A stretch of 64,000 nucleotides of DNA. It comes from Deltaproteobacteria bacterium. Its GTDB lineage: Bacteria > Myxococcota_A > UBA9042 > PHBI01. The translations under genes were made by a program, and so were the position numbers. Shown in pieces: positions 39,601 through 45,277 of the stretch. The stretch is from NCBI GenBank assembly GCA_020632715.1, contig JACKFA010000011.1, positions 248,001 through 312,000 on the forward strand, read 5' to 3'. Below the pieces are notes generated by a model that ran no database searches, was not told the origin of the DNA, and saw only the letters and a list, made by a program, of their open reading frames with translations. Positions within the stretch are counted from its first letter, which is position 1. Each line of letters begins with the position of its first letter.

Positions 39601-41594
39601 GTCACCATGCCGGCCGTGTCGGACGCGGGCGCGGTGCAGGTGAGCCCGCTCGCGCCGAGCACGCGCACGTTGGTGCAGGCGCGCCCGCCGATGAAGGCGC
39701 GCATCCCCTCGACGAAGCCGGCGCCCTGGATCGCGACGACGTTGCCGCCCGCGAGCTCGCCCTCCTCGGGGATGACGGCGATGACGGAGAGCCCGGTGGC
39801 GCCCTCGTAGCGGTACGCCTCCTCGAGCGTCGCCGACGGGGCCGTCCCGCCGCCGACGGCCGGCAGCACGACGCGCACGTCGACGAGCCCGGGGCCGTTG
39901 CCGGCCGGCGCGTCGGCCGTGATCGCCGTCGCGCCCAGCACGCGCACGTTGGTCGCGGCCTTGCCGCCGATCTGCACGGTCGCGCCCTCGCCGAAGCCGC
40001 GCCCCTCGATCGCGACGCTGTTGCCGCCGCCGAGCGGGCCGCTCGCCGGGATCACCGAGAGCACGGCGAAGTCCGTGCTGACCGTGGTGTAGCGGTAGGC
40101 GTTGTCGAGCCCGGCCTCGGGGGCCTCGCTCGCGCCGTCCGGGAGCGGCAGCACGACGCGCACCTCGACGAGCCCGGGGCCGTTCCCCGGCGGGGCGACC
40201 GCGGTGATCGCCGTCGAGCCGAGCACGCGCACCTCGCTCGCGAGCACGCCGCCGACCTTGACGGCGGCGCCCTCCTCGAAGCCCGTGCCCTCGATGGTGA
40301 TGGTGTTGCCGCCCTCGACGGGGCCGGAGCCGGGGATCACCCCGACGACGCTGAGCCCGGGCTCGTCGCCGTAGCGGTAGGCGTCGTCGAGCACGGCCGT
40401 CCGGAGCGGCGGGTCGCCGCCGCCGACCGACGGCAGCTCCACGCGCACGTCCACGAGGCCGGGGCCGTTCCCGCGCGGCGCGGTCGCGGTGATCGCCGTG
40501 TCGCCGAGCACGCGCACGTCGGTCGCGGCGATGCCGCCGAGCTTGACCGTGGCGCCGTCCTCGAAGCCGCGCCCCTCGATCGTGATGGTGTTGCCGCCCT
40601 CGAGCGGGCCCGACCCGGGGATCACCGAGAGCACCGCGAGCGCCGAGGCCGGCTCGTAGCGGTACGCCTCGTCGAGCCACGCGACGGTGGTGTCGAGCGA
40701 GCCCTCGGTCGCCGGGTTCTCGACCCGCACCTCGACGAGCCCGGGGCCGTTCCCGGCCGGCACGACGGCCGTGATCGCGGTCGCGCCGAGCACGCGCACC
40801 TCGGTGCAGAGCACCCCGCCGATCTTGACGATCGCGCCGTCGACGAAGCCGCGCCCCTCGACGGTCACGACGTTGCCGCCCTCGAGCGGGCCCGACGCCG
40901 GGATGACGCCGATGACGTCGAGCTTCCCGGCCGGCGTCTCCGCGACGTAGCGGAACGCCTGGTCGAGCGTGTGGCTGCGCCCGTCGGGGAGGCGCACCGT
41001 GACGCCCACGAACCCGATGGCGTCGGCCGCCGGCACCGTCGCGACGAGGCTCTCCGGCGAGAGCACCCGCACGCCGATGGCCTTCTTGTCCCCGAACATG
41101 ACCTCCGCGCCGTCCTCGAAGGCCTTGCCGACGACCACGACCTCCATCCCGCCCGAGAGCCCGCCCTCGTTGGGCGTGACCTCGGTGACGAGGAGCGTCG
41201 CGACGTCCTCCTCGTAGGTGAACCCGCCGGAGAACGTGGCGGTCTGCCCGTCGGGGCGCGTCACGACCACGTCGACCGCGCCTGCGTCGGCGCCGGCCGG
41301 CGTGCGGAGCGCCGCGAGGGAGTCGCCGCCGACCGCGAGCTGGGTCCCCTCGGTGCCGCCGAAGGTGACGGTCATCTCGGGGTCGAGGCCCTCACCCGCG
41401 ATCACGACGAGCGTGCCGCCGGTGAGCGGGCCGCTGTCGGGTTTGAGCGAGAGGAGCTTGAGGTCGCGGAGCTCGGGGCGGACGAGCACGAGCTGGCCGT
41501 CGAGGTTGCTCCCGGAGTCGCAGCCCGGGGCGGAGAGGAAGAGCAGGGAGAGCCCGAGGCACACGGCGGCCCAGGGCGCGGTTCGCACCAGCAT
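30633..41594 (-). CDS. Giant TIG-repeat and FG-GAP lipoprotein with an inserted C-type-lectin-like domain
   Basis: A 3653-aa protein with a lipoprotein-like signal ending at A-P-G-C. About 29 TIG/IPT Ig-like domains (G-P-x-x-G-G-T and G-x-x-F at roughly 85-residue spacing) fill residues 40-2650. A FG-GAP/VCBS region follows with some 14 calcium loops of the D-x-N/D-G-D-x-x-x-D type. Between the fourth and fifth loops sits a Cys-rich insert of about 125 residues (W-L-A-L-T-D, then W-C-x-G-Q-P) that resembles a C-type lectin. This suggests a long rigid stalk with a sugar-binding propeller tip facing outward. ATG at 41594 has GGAG 7 nt upstream. The reading frame is intact across 11 kb. Confidence 0.88.
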   Translation of the reverse strand: MLVRTAPWAAVCLGLSLLFLSAPGCDSGSNLDGQLVLVRPELRDLKLLSLKPDSGPLTGGTLVVIAGEGLDPEMTVTFGGTEGTQLAVGGDSLAALRTPAGADAGAVDVVVTRPDGQTATFSGGFTYEEDVATLLVTEVTPNEGGLSGGMEVVVVGKAFEDGAEVMFGDKKAIGVRVLSPESLVATVPAADAIGFVGVTVRLPDGRSHTLDQAFRYVAETPAGKLDVIGVIPASGPLEGGNVVTVEGRGFVDGAIVKIGGVLCTEVRVLGATAITAVVPAGNGPGLVEVRVENPATEGSLDTTVAWLDEAYRYEPASALAVLSVIPGSGPLEGGNTITIEGRGFEDGATVKLGGIAATDVRVLGDTAITATAPRGNGPGLVDVRVELPSVGGGDPPLRTAVLDDAYRYGDEPGLSVVGVIPGSGPVEGGNTITIEGTGFEEGAAVKVGGVLASEVRVLGSTAITAVAPPGNGPGLVEVRVVLPLPDGASEAPEAGLDNAYRYTTVSTDFAVLSVIPASGPLGGGNSVAIEGRGFGEGATVQIGGKAATNVRVLGATAITADAPAGNGPGLVDVRVVLPAVGGGTAPSATLEEAYRYEGATGLSVIAVIPEEGELAGGNVVAIQGAGFVEGMRAFIGGRACTNVRVLGASGLTCTAPASDTAGMVTVRVEMPEVGGASASLADGYRYLEGPPALLVLRAIPATGPLDGGNTVTLEGAGFRAGAKVYFGGAPGTSVNVLASTALTVTAPSQAASGPVAIRVELPPLAGATTGPAYTLDDAYTYQLGSVTNADLTVASLYPTQDDEDGGALVLLTGTGFDPAMTVKFGSVQSPLVQVLSTRAATALVPAGTAGFVDVTVKAPDGAEVVLTGAFRYLAPGVVDAGQAPALGGVVPSRGPTTGGTLARIVGANFPDDMRVFFGATEASTVSVLGPGLAIAVTPAGTAGATAVKVQDGAGRQSTLAGGFTYAAASATPPAIAATWPGMGPATGGTWVVIDGANLTSGSTVFFGMTPAAEVQFVSGTRLIATAPPGDVGTVSVTVVRQDGETAVATDAFGYFDPNDLPGEPPVIGSVAPPVGAVEGGQAATLVGSGFAAGSRVFFGSAEAVVTDASSTSAWTTRTPAHGVGSVAVTMVTPDGLTHVKRDAFTYTAAPPLIREVAPASGNITGGFEVTINGKNFQPGAVVTLGSQTITTFTASSSTAISFLALPSVQGSVPVVVTNPDGQFDQLPNGFTYLDSSQVADPVVTGVEPAQGAAGGGYLAIVRGQQFVPGATVKFGGNAATSVEWISATMLKALVPAGAANNTVDVTVTNAPGHAGTMTGGFHYAAATVAPLTITAVSPGVGSTDGGTVITISGSGFADGSTVTVGTAPATGVNVVSSTTITAVTPAGNAGLVSVGVRRPDQSAATAFNAFAYVAPGDLARAPRVTAVDPSVGPLTGGSLVLLTGARFDPATRVYFGATEATGVTFVDATQLTVRTPARVTSGTVAVSAVNPDGTVGVLPGGYSYYDASGGTPPQVFFVDPDPSGSTFGDDLRVVRGVDLQAGARAYFCGRPAVTLGLEGTTKLNVATPAVEPGVCEVTVTNPDGLSDTQQEAFEYLAPVPTVDSVLPASGPKAGGIDVIVRGDGFVDGATVRFGLATSQLVTVADRNTLTARLPTNTPGVVDVTVVNPGAGQATGTLTAGFTYVDTVGGTPPTISDVFPSAGPLAGGTPVRVVGTGFEPTSLVIFDGELVAINVVSATEIRFNTPPRSSERTVSMTVLNPSGLGATVAEAFHYTNPNLAAPSISTVSPASGPESGGTTINIIGANYRVQGRWLLGGVTLANVNTLNESLVSVQVPAHAPGMVDLVYVGPDGQVATKLNAYEYKAAPVIASAAPNYGGVGGDTAIELVGSFFTPGMKVYFGGIQGTVSSVASASNAIVRSPSSIVPGFVDVTVRNPDGQQGTLANGFEYLAPPSVTSVWPAQGPNSGGTLAVLTGGGFHRQSRVFFGATEATAVHYTNQGTLLAFAPAATTQTTVDIRVDNPDGATVTLTGGFTYRTPADLGAPPSITGLFPARGPATGGTRVAVDGANLSATGRAFILPSPATVELVSATRAIIVAPAGAPGETDVWWTNPDGWSVRSPETFSWLDPNVLGATPVITDLTPGTGKTAGGTAVVATGTGFQSGAHLRFGLGDGTVSASTNVQVTATTPAHTRGTVDVWLVNPDGTQAKAPSTFRFLAPPTVTGVSPAKGPASGGTTVTLNGRDFLEDPAGALPTVLFCTAWTPPTSDDCAAVPEMDLSVSADARQITVKTPVHLPGLVDVVVQAPDGQVAVVADGYTYSQLPTIVSVTPNGGPTAGGQSITISGTGFQPGLTVRIAGKLCTNVNVSAADTVACLTPANAVGTVDVVLANADGGSVTATGAYTYVSPPVLERVSPSTGAEGEQIETRLEGRNFSPQAAIYFNTTIVPEADILQRSTTVIRLLVPLLSGSVDVTVRNPDGQESRLIDGFTYIPPQQPPSLLYITPRTGSAIGGDTFRLAGANLRDGAIVEFGKDPDWVQAPLDTIEVKNSGTIIVGETPEHAAGIVDVRVRDSFGQYVLTDAFEFVPPPEEVPLGVINISPGRSILAGGDWLTLTGTGFAMNVKVTFKQGTYASPIDGVQVVRYGPTLIQARIPAAPSGAAGPATIIVTNPGTFEHPDPEIVEVTGKFEYINGPLFQRHPGDRLGNERTGDYRPFVIDVNGDGYDDVLVSNSSGDRLLINRGEAQPGWFDEQSFPGGSSTDNVFPYDYDGDGDIDLVRQQSSSLQYCRNNGGGSFASCVNISTLNGGFGKVAMGDLNCDGRPDFFLPTSQTNYKNRIVLNLGNGEFTVSDVMLPDNKEASTSAAIADVDGDGDNDILLGQTSASINRLYLNNCMNLTPTSCQIRPPDSTAFNLNGETYALSNNNYTQPQAEGYCKSFGYDGLARIDTQAEQDALEQSAIGTSYWLALTDPEGDYTFDWTRGSDAGVMDWCSGQPQQSNGYNCGYQYWHSNLASRCLRTYPCDNASYRALCETTRPLCAAEWAFVNVTYGVNQPFPSSSGDTRDVLLTDIDLDGTPDAIVTFYNAPTRVYMNTGGTGIHGELFLESFARWPDDTSARDTDELIAVDIDGDTDTDIVARRSYAEVRLYINDRYTETFKQFNCAPPNDCSCNPCVEACDREIVNGPGAFTNETATRWPTGNGAAWRTDVSSSGNQRPFGIGDMDGDDLPDFYIAGSSRSDRMVMNCGYEEGLPWTDASRVSVGEFRFNTYRALPERSEPMQTALMGDLNNDGYPDIFRCGNNRQPEIWINDTSGKWSDETATRFPSFSITCPPHGAILADLDMDGDLDIVIEGTNTRVQLVNGDGRGGPAGYFTNRTTPNMPNNYFQYTNTVIAADFDDDGDPDWFRAEAYSSGNYSSVFINGGDAFNVGGGYAIDQTNSWLSTSRVSDWRYITSAVVIDINGDRFPDLYVGTSQVNKAWLNVDGQYFVDAQTSGVPPESFIHQSSTGTFWLLADDFDADGDDDIIDITNYSGNHYHVRDGSNGYFDRTDLMPAWDNSVNGTSYGGDTGDIDGDGVPDVYLANSSQDQMLIATQNGFSDFSSLLPWARSHSSYEARLLDVDGDCDLDVYVLNYNDQDRVYINSLYSLANPGPGCAPAVP

Positions 41595-41820
41595 GTCGTT
41601 CTCCGAAGGGATGTAACGGGAGCTCGCGAGGAGTTCGGGCGTACAGGAAGCCAAAGATCCCGGGCTCGGCGCAAGGGGGAACTCGGGCGGGCCCTGACTT
41701 TTCCTCGCTTTTCCCTTCGGTGGACCGCGGCGGAGCGCCGCCGGGACGGCGTCTCCGGGCGTGTGGACAGATCGTGGCGGGAGGCGACAGGCTCGGCCGC
41801 TCCGCCGCCCAGGAGGCGCC

Positions 41821-42123
41821 TCAGCGGCTCGCGACCGCCGGCGCCGGGCCGCTGAGCGCGCCGTCCTGGATGGTGACGACGTCGCTCCGGCCTGCCTCGA
41901 CGGCCGTCGCCTGCCCCTCGATGCGGAACTTGCACGTCCCGACGCAGATCACGATGGCGAGGGAGCGCGGCGGCAGGAAGACGCGCGTCGTCATCGCGCT
42001 CGACGTGACCGTGACGACCCGCTCGGTGGCGTCCTCGTTGCGGACGTCCACGGCGCTCGCCGTCGTCGCCGTCGCCGCCGCCATCGTCATCGCCATCGTG
42101 AGCACCGTGAGGAATCGCCGCAT
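41821..42123 (-). CDS. Small exported protein
   Basis: A 100-aa protein with signal peptide (M-R-R-F-L-T, hydrophobic core, A-T-T-A-S-A) and a mature part of about 76 residues that reads as alternating beta-strands with a C-V-G-T-C pair that could form a disulfide. The ATG at 42123 was preferred because GGAG lies 9 nt upstream; the ATG at 42132 directly abuts that box. A strong sigma-54-like promoter (42182-42197) precedes it. The family is unknown; it is probably a periplasmic or secreted small domain. Confidence 0.7.
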   Translation of the reverse strand: MRRFLTVLTMAMTMAAATATTASAVDVRNEDATERVVTVTSSAMTTRVFLPPRSLAIVICVGTCKFRIEGQATAVEAGRSDVVTIQDGALSGPAPAVASR

Positions 42124-42181
42124 CGTCGTCATCTCCGTCGTCGGGTGGGGGTAGCGCGTCCCGGGGGACGGAGACACCCAT

Positions 42182-42197
42182 CGCAACCCCTGTGCCA
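42182..42197 (-). promoter_or_regulatory. Sigma-54 (-24/-12) promoter, strong match
   Basis: The minus strand reads TGGCACAGGGGTTGCG, matching TGGCAC-N5-TTGC in all fixed positions. Transcription would start near 42171, about 48 nt before the start of the small exported protein. Upstream (about 42250-42275) GTCCC-AG-GGGAC is a short palindrome that might be an activator site. Confidence 0.62.
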
Positions 42198-42293
42198 GGG
42201 CTGACATCGGCCATCCATGCGGGTCTCGCAGCGTAAGCACCGAGGGTGTCCCAGGGGACGTCCCAGGGTCACCGGGTGTCACCGGCGCCGTAA

Positions 42294-42452
42294 TCAGCGG
42301 CGACCGGAGGGGCGGCGGCGGGTGACGCGGACGGCGAGGCGGCGGGGCGGGCGGAGGACGAGGGCGGGGCCACGGGGCGTCGGGCGCGCGTCGGCCCGCT
42401 CGGAGGCGGGCGCGGCGTAGACTCCGGTGGCGGTGGCGACGAGGAGGATCAT
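42294..42452 (-). CDS. Possible small Arg-rich exported peptide (doubtful)
   Basis: A 52-aa frame starting M-I-L-L-V-A-T-A-T-G-V-Y-A-A, which could be a short signal sequence, followed by an Arg/Pro-rich tail. There is only a weak AGG upstream. In DNA this GC-rich, Arg-rich tails arise easily by chance. It is listed because it fills a gap between divergent genes. Confidence 0.25.
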   Translation of the reverse strand: MILLVATATGVYAAPASERADARPTPRGPALVLRPPRRLAVRVTRRRPSGRR

Positions 42453-42608
42453 GCGGCGGAACCTACGCTCTCGGGCCCTCGGCACCGCGTTCGGGAAGGG
42501 AAAACCGGGTACGGAAACACGAACCCGGGGGCGGGAATCATCGGTCGGTGACGCGCGCACCCACCGGACGCTGGCCTTCCGGCGCCGCTCGCGGTAGTCA
42601 CCCGCGCC

Positions 42609-43184
42609 ATGTTGAGGCTTCGCTACGACACGCCGGGCCACTGGTCCGACCTGGTCCTCGCCGATCTCGACGGGTTCCTCTCGGATCACGCGCACAACGA
42701 GCGGAAGGTCGCGCACACGGCCCTCCTCATGGCGCGGCAGAACCCGCGCGAGACGGAGATCGTCGACGCGATGATCGCGCTCGCGCAGGAGGAGCTCGGC
42801 CACTTCCGCGACGTGCACGAGCTCATCAAGGCGCGCGGCGGGCGGCTCGGCTTCGACGGGCCGGACGCCTACATGAACGCGCTCCTGAAGGCCACGCGCA
42901 AGGCCGACGTCGGCGGCTACCTCCTCGACCGCCTCCTCGCCTTCGGCGTCGTCGAGGCGCGCGGCTGCGAGCGCTTCTCGATGCTCGCCGACGCCCTCCC
43001 CGAGGGGGAGCTCAAGACCTTCTACCAGGAGCTGACGCGCTGCGAGGCGCGCCACCACGCGCTCTTCGTGCGGCTCGCGAAGGGACGCTTCCCGGCGGCG
43101 GAGGTCGACGCGCGGCTCGACGAGCTCCTGACGGTCGAGGCGGAGATCGTCCGGTCGCAGCCGCTGCGGCCGACGCTCCACTGA
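42609..43184 (+). CDS. miaE: tRNA 2-methylthio-N6-isopentenyladenosine hydroxylase
   Basis: A 191-aa ferritin-like di-iron enzyme of normal MiaE length. Iron ligands of the E-x-x-H type are visible in E-E-L-G-H-F (near residue 63), E-A-R-G-C-E-R-F (near 116) and E-A-R-H-H-A-L-F (near 143), with N-E-R-K in the first helix. MiaE hydroxylates the isopentenyl group of ms2i6A at position 37 of tRNAs in the cytoplasm using O2. No clear ribosome-binding site precedes the ATG. It is followed 8 bp later by a PIG-L deacetylase gene, so they may be cotranscribed. Confidence 0.93.
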   Translation: MLRLRYDTPGHWSDLVLADLDGFLSDHAHNERKVAHTALLMARQNPRETEIVDAMIALAQEELGHFRDVHELIKARGGRLGFDGPDAYMNALLKATRKADVGGYLLDRLLAFGVVEARGCERFSMLADALPEGELKTFYQELTRCEARHHALFVRLAKGRFPAAEVDARLDELLTVEAEIVRSQPLRPTLH

Positions 43185-43192
43185 CGCACGCG

Positions 43193-43960
43193 ATGGCGGC
43201 GGCCCCGACGGTCCTCGCGGTCATCCCGCACCCCGACGACGAGGTCTACCCCTTCGGCGGCGCCCTCGCGCTCGCCGCGCGCGCGGGCGCTCGCGTCCAT
43301 GTCGCGGCCCTCACCCGCGGCGACGCCGGGCAGGACCGCGCGACCGGCCTCTCGGGCGCGGCCCTCGGCGCGCGGCGCGAGGCGGAGCTCGCCGAGAGCT
43401 GCCGGCGCCTCGGCGCCCTGCCCCCGCGCTGCCTCGGCTGGCCCGACGGCGGCGTCGAGGGCGTCCCGGGCGAGGTCGCGGCGCGCGCGCTCGACGCCCT
43501 CCTCGACGACGTCGCGCCCGACGTGGTCGTCACCCTCGGCGACGACGGCGCCTACGGGCACGCGGACCACGTGGCGGCCACGGGCCTCGTGGCGGCCGCG
43601 GTCCGCCGCCGCGACGCCCCGCCGACGCTGCTGCAGGCGGCGTTCCCGCGGGATCTGTGGGCGCCGTTCCGCGACGCCCTCGCGAAGCGCGCGCGGCGCC
43701 GGATCCTGGCCGAGCCGCCGCCCGCGGTGCTCGGCATCGCGCGCGAGGCGGCCGACGTCGTCGTCGACATCCGCGCGGTGGCCGACGTGAAGCTCGCGGC
43801 GCTCGCGGCCCACGGGACGCAGCTCCCGAGCGGCGACCCGCGCGCGTTCCTGATGCCCGGGCTCATCGACGCGATGCTCGCGGAGGAGTGGTTCACCTGG
43901 GCCGCCGGTCCGCGGCCGCCGCGCGGCGCGACCTCGATCCTGGCGGGTCTCGGGGCATGA
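43193..43960 (+). CDS. PIG-L family N-acetyl-sugar deacetylase
   Basis: A 255-aa LmbE/PIG-L protein. The zinc site is seen as P-H-P-D-D-E near residue 13, with the later A-Y-G-H-A-D-H-V-A near 122 that supplies the third ligand. Family members remove acetyl groups from GlcNAc-containing glycans or glycolipids, or act on mycothiol-like and bacillithiol-like precursors. The C-terminus overlaps the next gene by ATGA, so it is coupled to the glycosyltransferase, which suggests joint work on a surface or small glycoconjugate. There is no signal peptide, so it is cytoplasmic. Confidence 0.92.
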   Translation: MAAAPTVLAVIPHPDDEVYPFGGALALAARAGARVHVAALTRGDAGQDRATGLSGAALGARREAELAESCRRLGALPPRCLGWPDGGVEGVPGEVAARALDALLDDVAPDVVVTLGDDGAYGHADHVAATGLVAAAVRRRDAPPTLLQAAFPRDLWAPFRDALAKRARRRILAEPPPAVLGIAREAADVVVDIRAVADVKLAALAAHGTQLPSGDPRAFLMPGLIDAMLAEEWFTWAAGPRPPRGATSILAGLGA

Positions 43961-45090
43961 CGCAGCGCGTCATGCACGTGACGCGCGACCTCCCGCCGGC
44001 CGCGCGTGGCGGCCTCTCGTGGGCGGTCGAGGGGCTCACGGCGGCGCTCGCGACCGCCGGCCAACCGACCGCGGTCGTCTCCTGCGACGACTGGCGCCCG
44101 ACGCGCGGTCCGCGCCCGGGCGGGCCGCCGCCGCCGACCCGCGACGCGCTCGGCCGGGGATCTTCCGCGCCCGCGGCCCGGCGGACCTCGACGCGGCGCG
44201 GGCCTTCGCGGCGGCGTTCGCGCCGACGGTGGTCGCGGTCCACGACGGGATGCTGTGGCCGCTCGCGGCCGAGCTCGCGCCGAGGGCGCCCGCCGCCCTG
44301 TACGTCCACGTGCTCCACGCCGAGCAGAACCGCGTGCGCGGCGTCGCCGAGCGGCACGCGAGCCTCGTGGCGCAGGAGCTGGCGATCGCGGAGGAGGCGG
44401 CGGCGATCGTCGCGCCGTCCGCGGACTGCGCGGCGCGGCTCGTCGCGCACCACCCGGGCGCGGCGGGGCGGGTGCGGGCGCTGGGGCTCGGCGTCGCCGC
44501 GCGCGCAGCACCCGGCCGGCGCCGAGGGCGCGCCCACCGTCCTCTACGCGGGTCGCTTCGACGATCTGAAAGGCACGGACACGCTCCTCGAGGTGATCGC
44601 GCGCGTCGGCGCGGCGACGCCCGGGGCGCGCTTCGTGGTCGCGGGGGGCGTGCCGGCGAACGCGCGCGCGGAGCGGCGCTGGCGGGCGCGCTTCGAGGCG
44701 CTCGCGGTCGCGGCGCGGGTCGAGCTCGCGGGCTGGCTCGCGCCGGAGGCGCTGGAAGCGCGCTACGACGCGGCGACCGTGGCGCTCGTGCCGAGCCGCT
44801 ACGAGACATTCGGGCTCGCGGCGCTCGAGGCGATGGCGCGCGGGGTGCCGGTCGTGGCCACGGACGCGGGGGCGCTCCCGGAGCTCGTCGTGCACGGCGT
44901 GAGCGGGCTCGTCGCCCCGGTCGGCGACGCGGGGGCGCTCGCGGCCGCGGTCGGGCGGCTCCTCGCGGATCGCGCGCTGGCGGCGCGGCTCGGCGCGGCG
45001 GGGCACGGGGTGGCGATCGCGCGTCACGGCTGGACCGAGGTGGCGGCGGCGCACGCCGAGCTCCTCGCCGCGGTCGCCGAGCGCGGATGA
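43957..45090 (+). pseudogene. GT4-type glycosyltransferase, two compensating frameshifts
   Basis: Starts M-T-Q-R-V-M-H-V-T-R-D-L-P-P, a GT-B N-terminus. At the G-run 44156-44159 the frame drops out by one base. In the neighbouring frame the protein continues (R-P-G-I-F-R-A-R-G-P-A-D-L, then Y-V-H-V-L-H-A-E-Q-N) to about 44500. At the CG-run there the original frame resumes with the C-terminal half: L-Y-A-G-R-F-D-D-L-K-G, then the donor-site E-T-F-G-L-A-A-L-E-A-M-A. The restored protein of about 375 aa resembles group 4 glycosyltransferases. Both shifts fall in homopolymer or CG runs, so sequencing error is as likely as gene loss. It is coupled to the PIG-L gene. Confidence 0.8.
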
Positions 45091-45114
45091 CGCGTCCGAT
45101 CGTTCGCGAAAAGG

Positions 45115-45136
45115 AACCCCGCGCAGGGCGCGGTTT
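45115..45136 (+). terminator. GC hairpin with TTT tail
   Basis: CCGCGC (45119-45124) pairs with GCGCGG (45128-45133) around AGG, followed by TTT and preceded by AA. It lies 25 bp after the glycosyltransferase stop. Confidence 0.4.
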
Positions 45137-45277
45137 CCGCAGGGCGAGCGGGCGCGCCGGAGCGGGGGGCGGTGGGCGGTCCGACACAGGATTTGAATCG
45201 ACACGTCCGGATCGGTGGGTTAGATAGCCCCGCTCGAAGAGCGACAGAAGGTACCCCTGCTCACAAGGATTTTCAGT

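Noticed and set aside
30783..41855. 3690-aa open frame on the plus strand opposite the giant TIG gene
   Set aside because: Its composition (Arg, His, Val, Asp runs) is the mirror of high-GC codon use and has no domain; the minus-strand frame holds 29 TIG domains and calcium loops.
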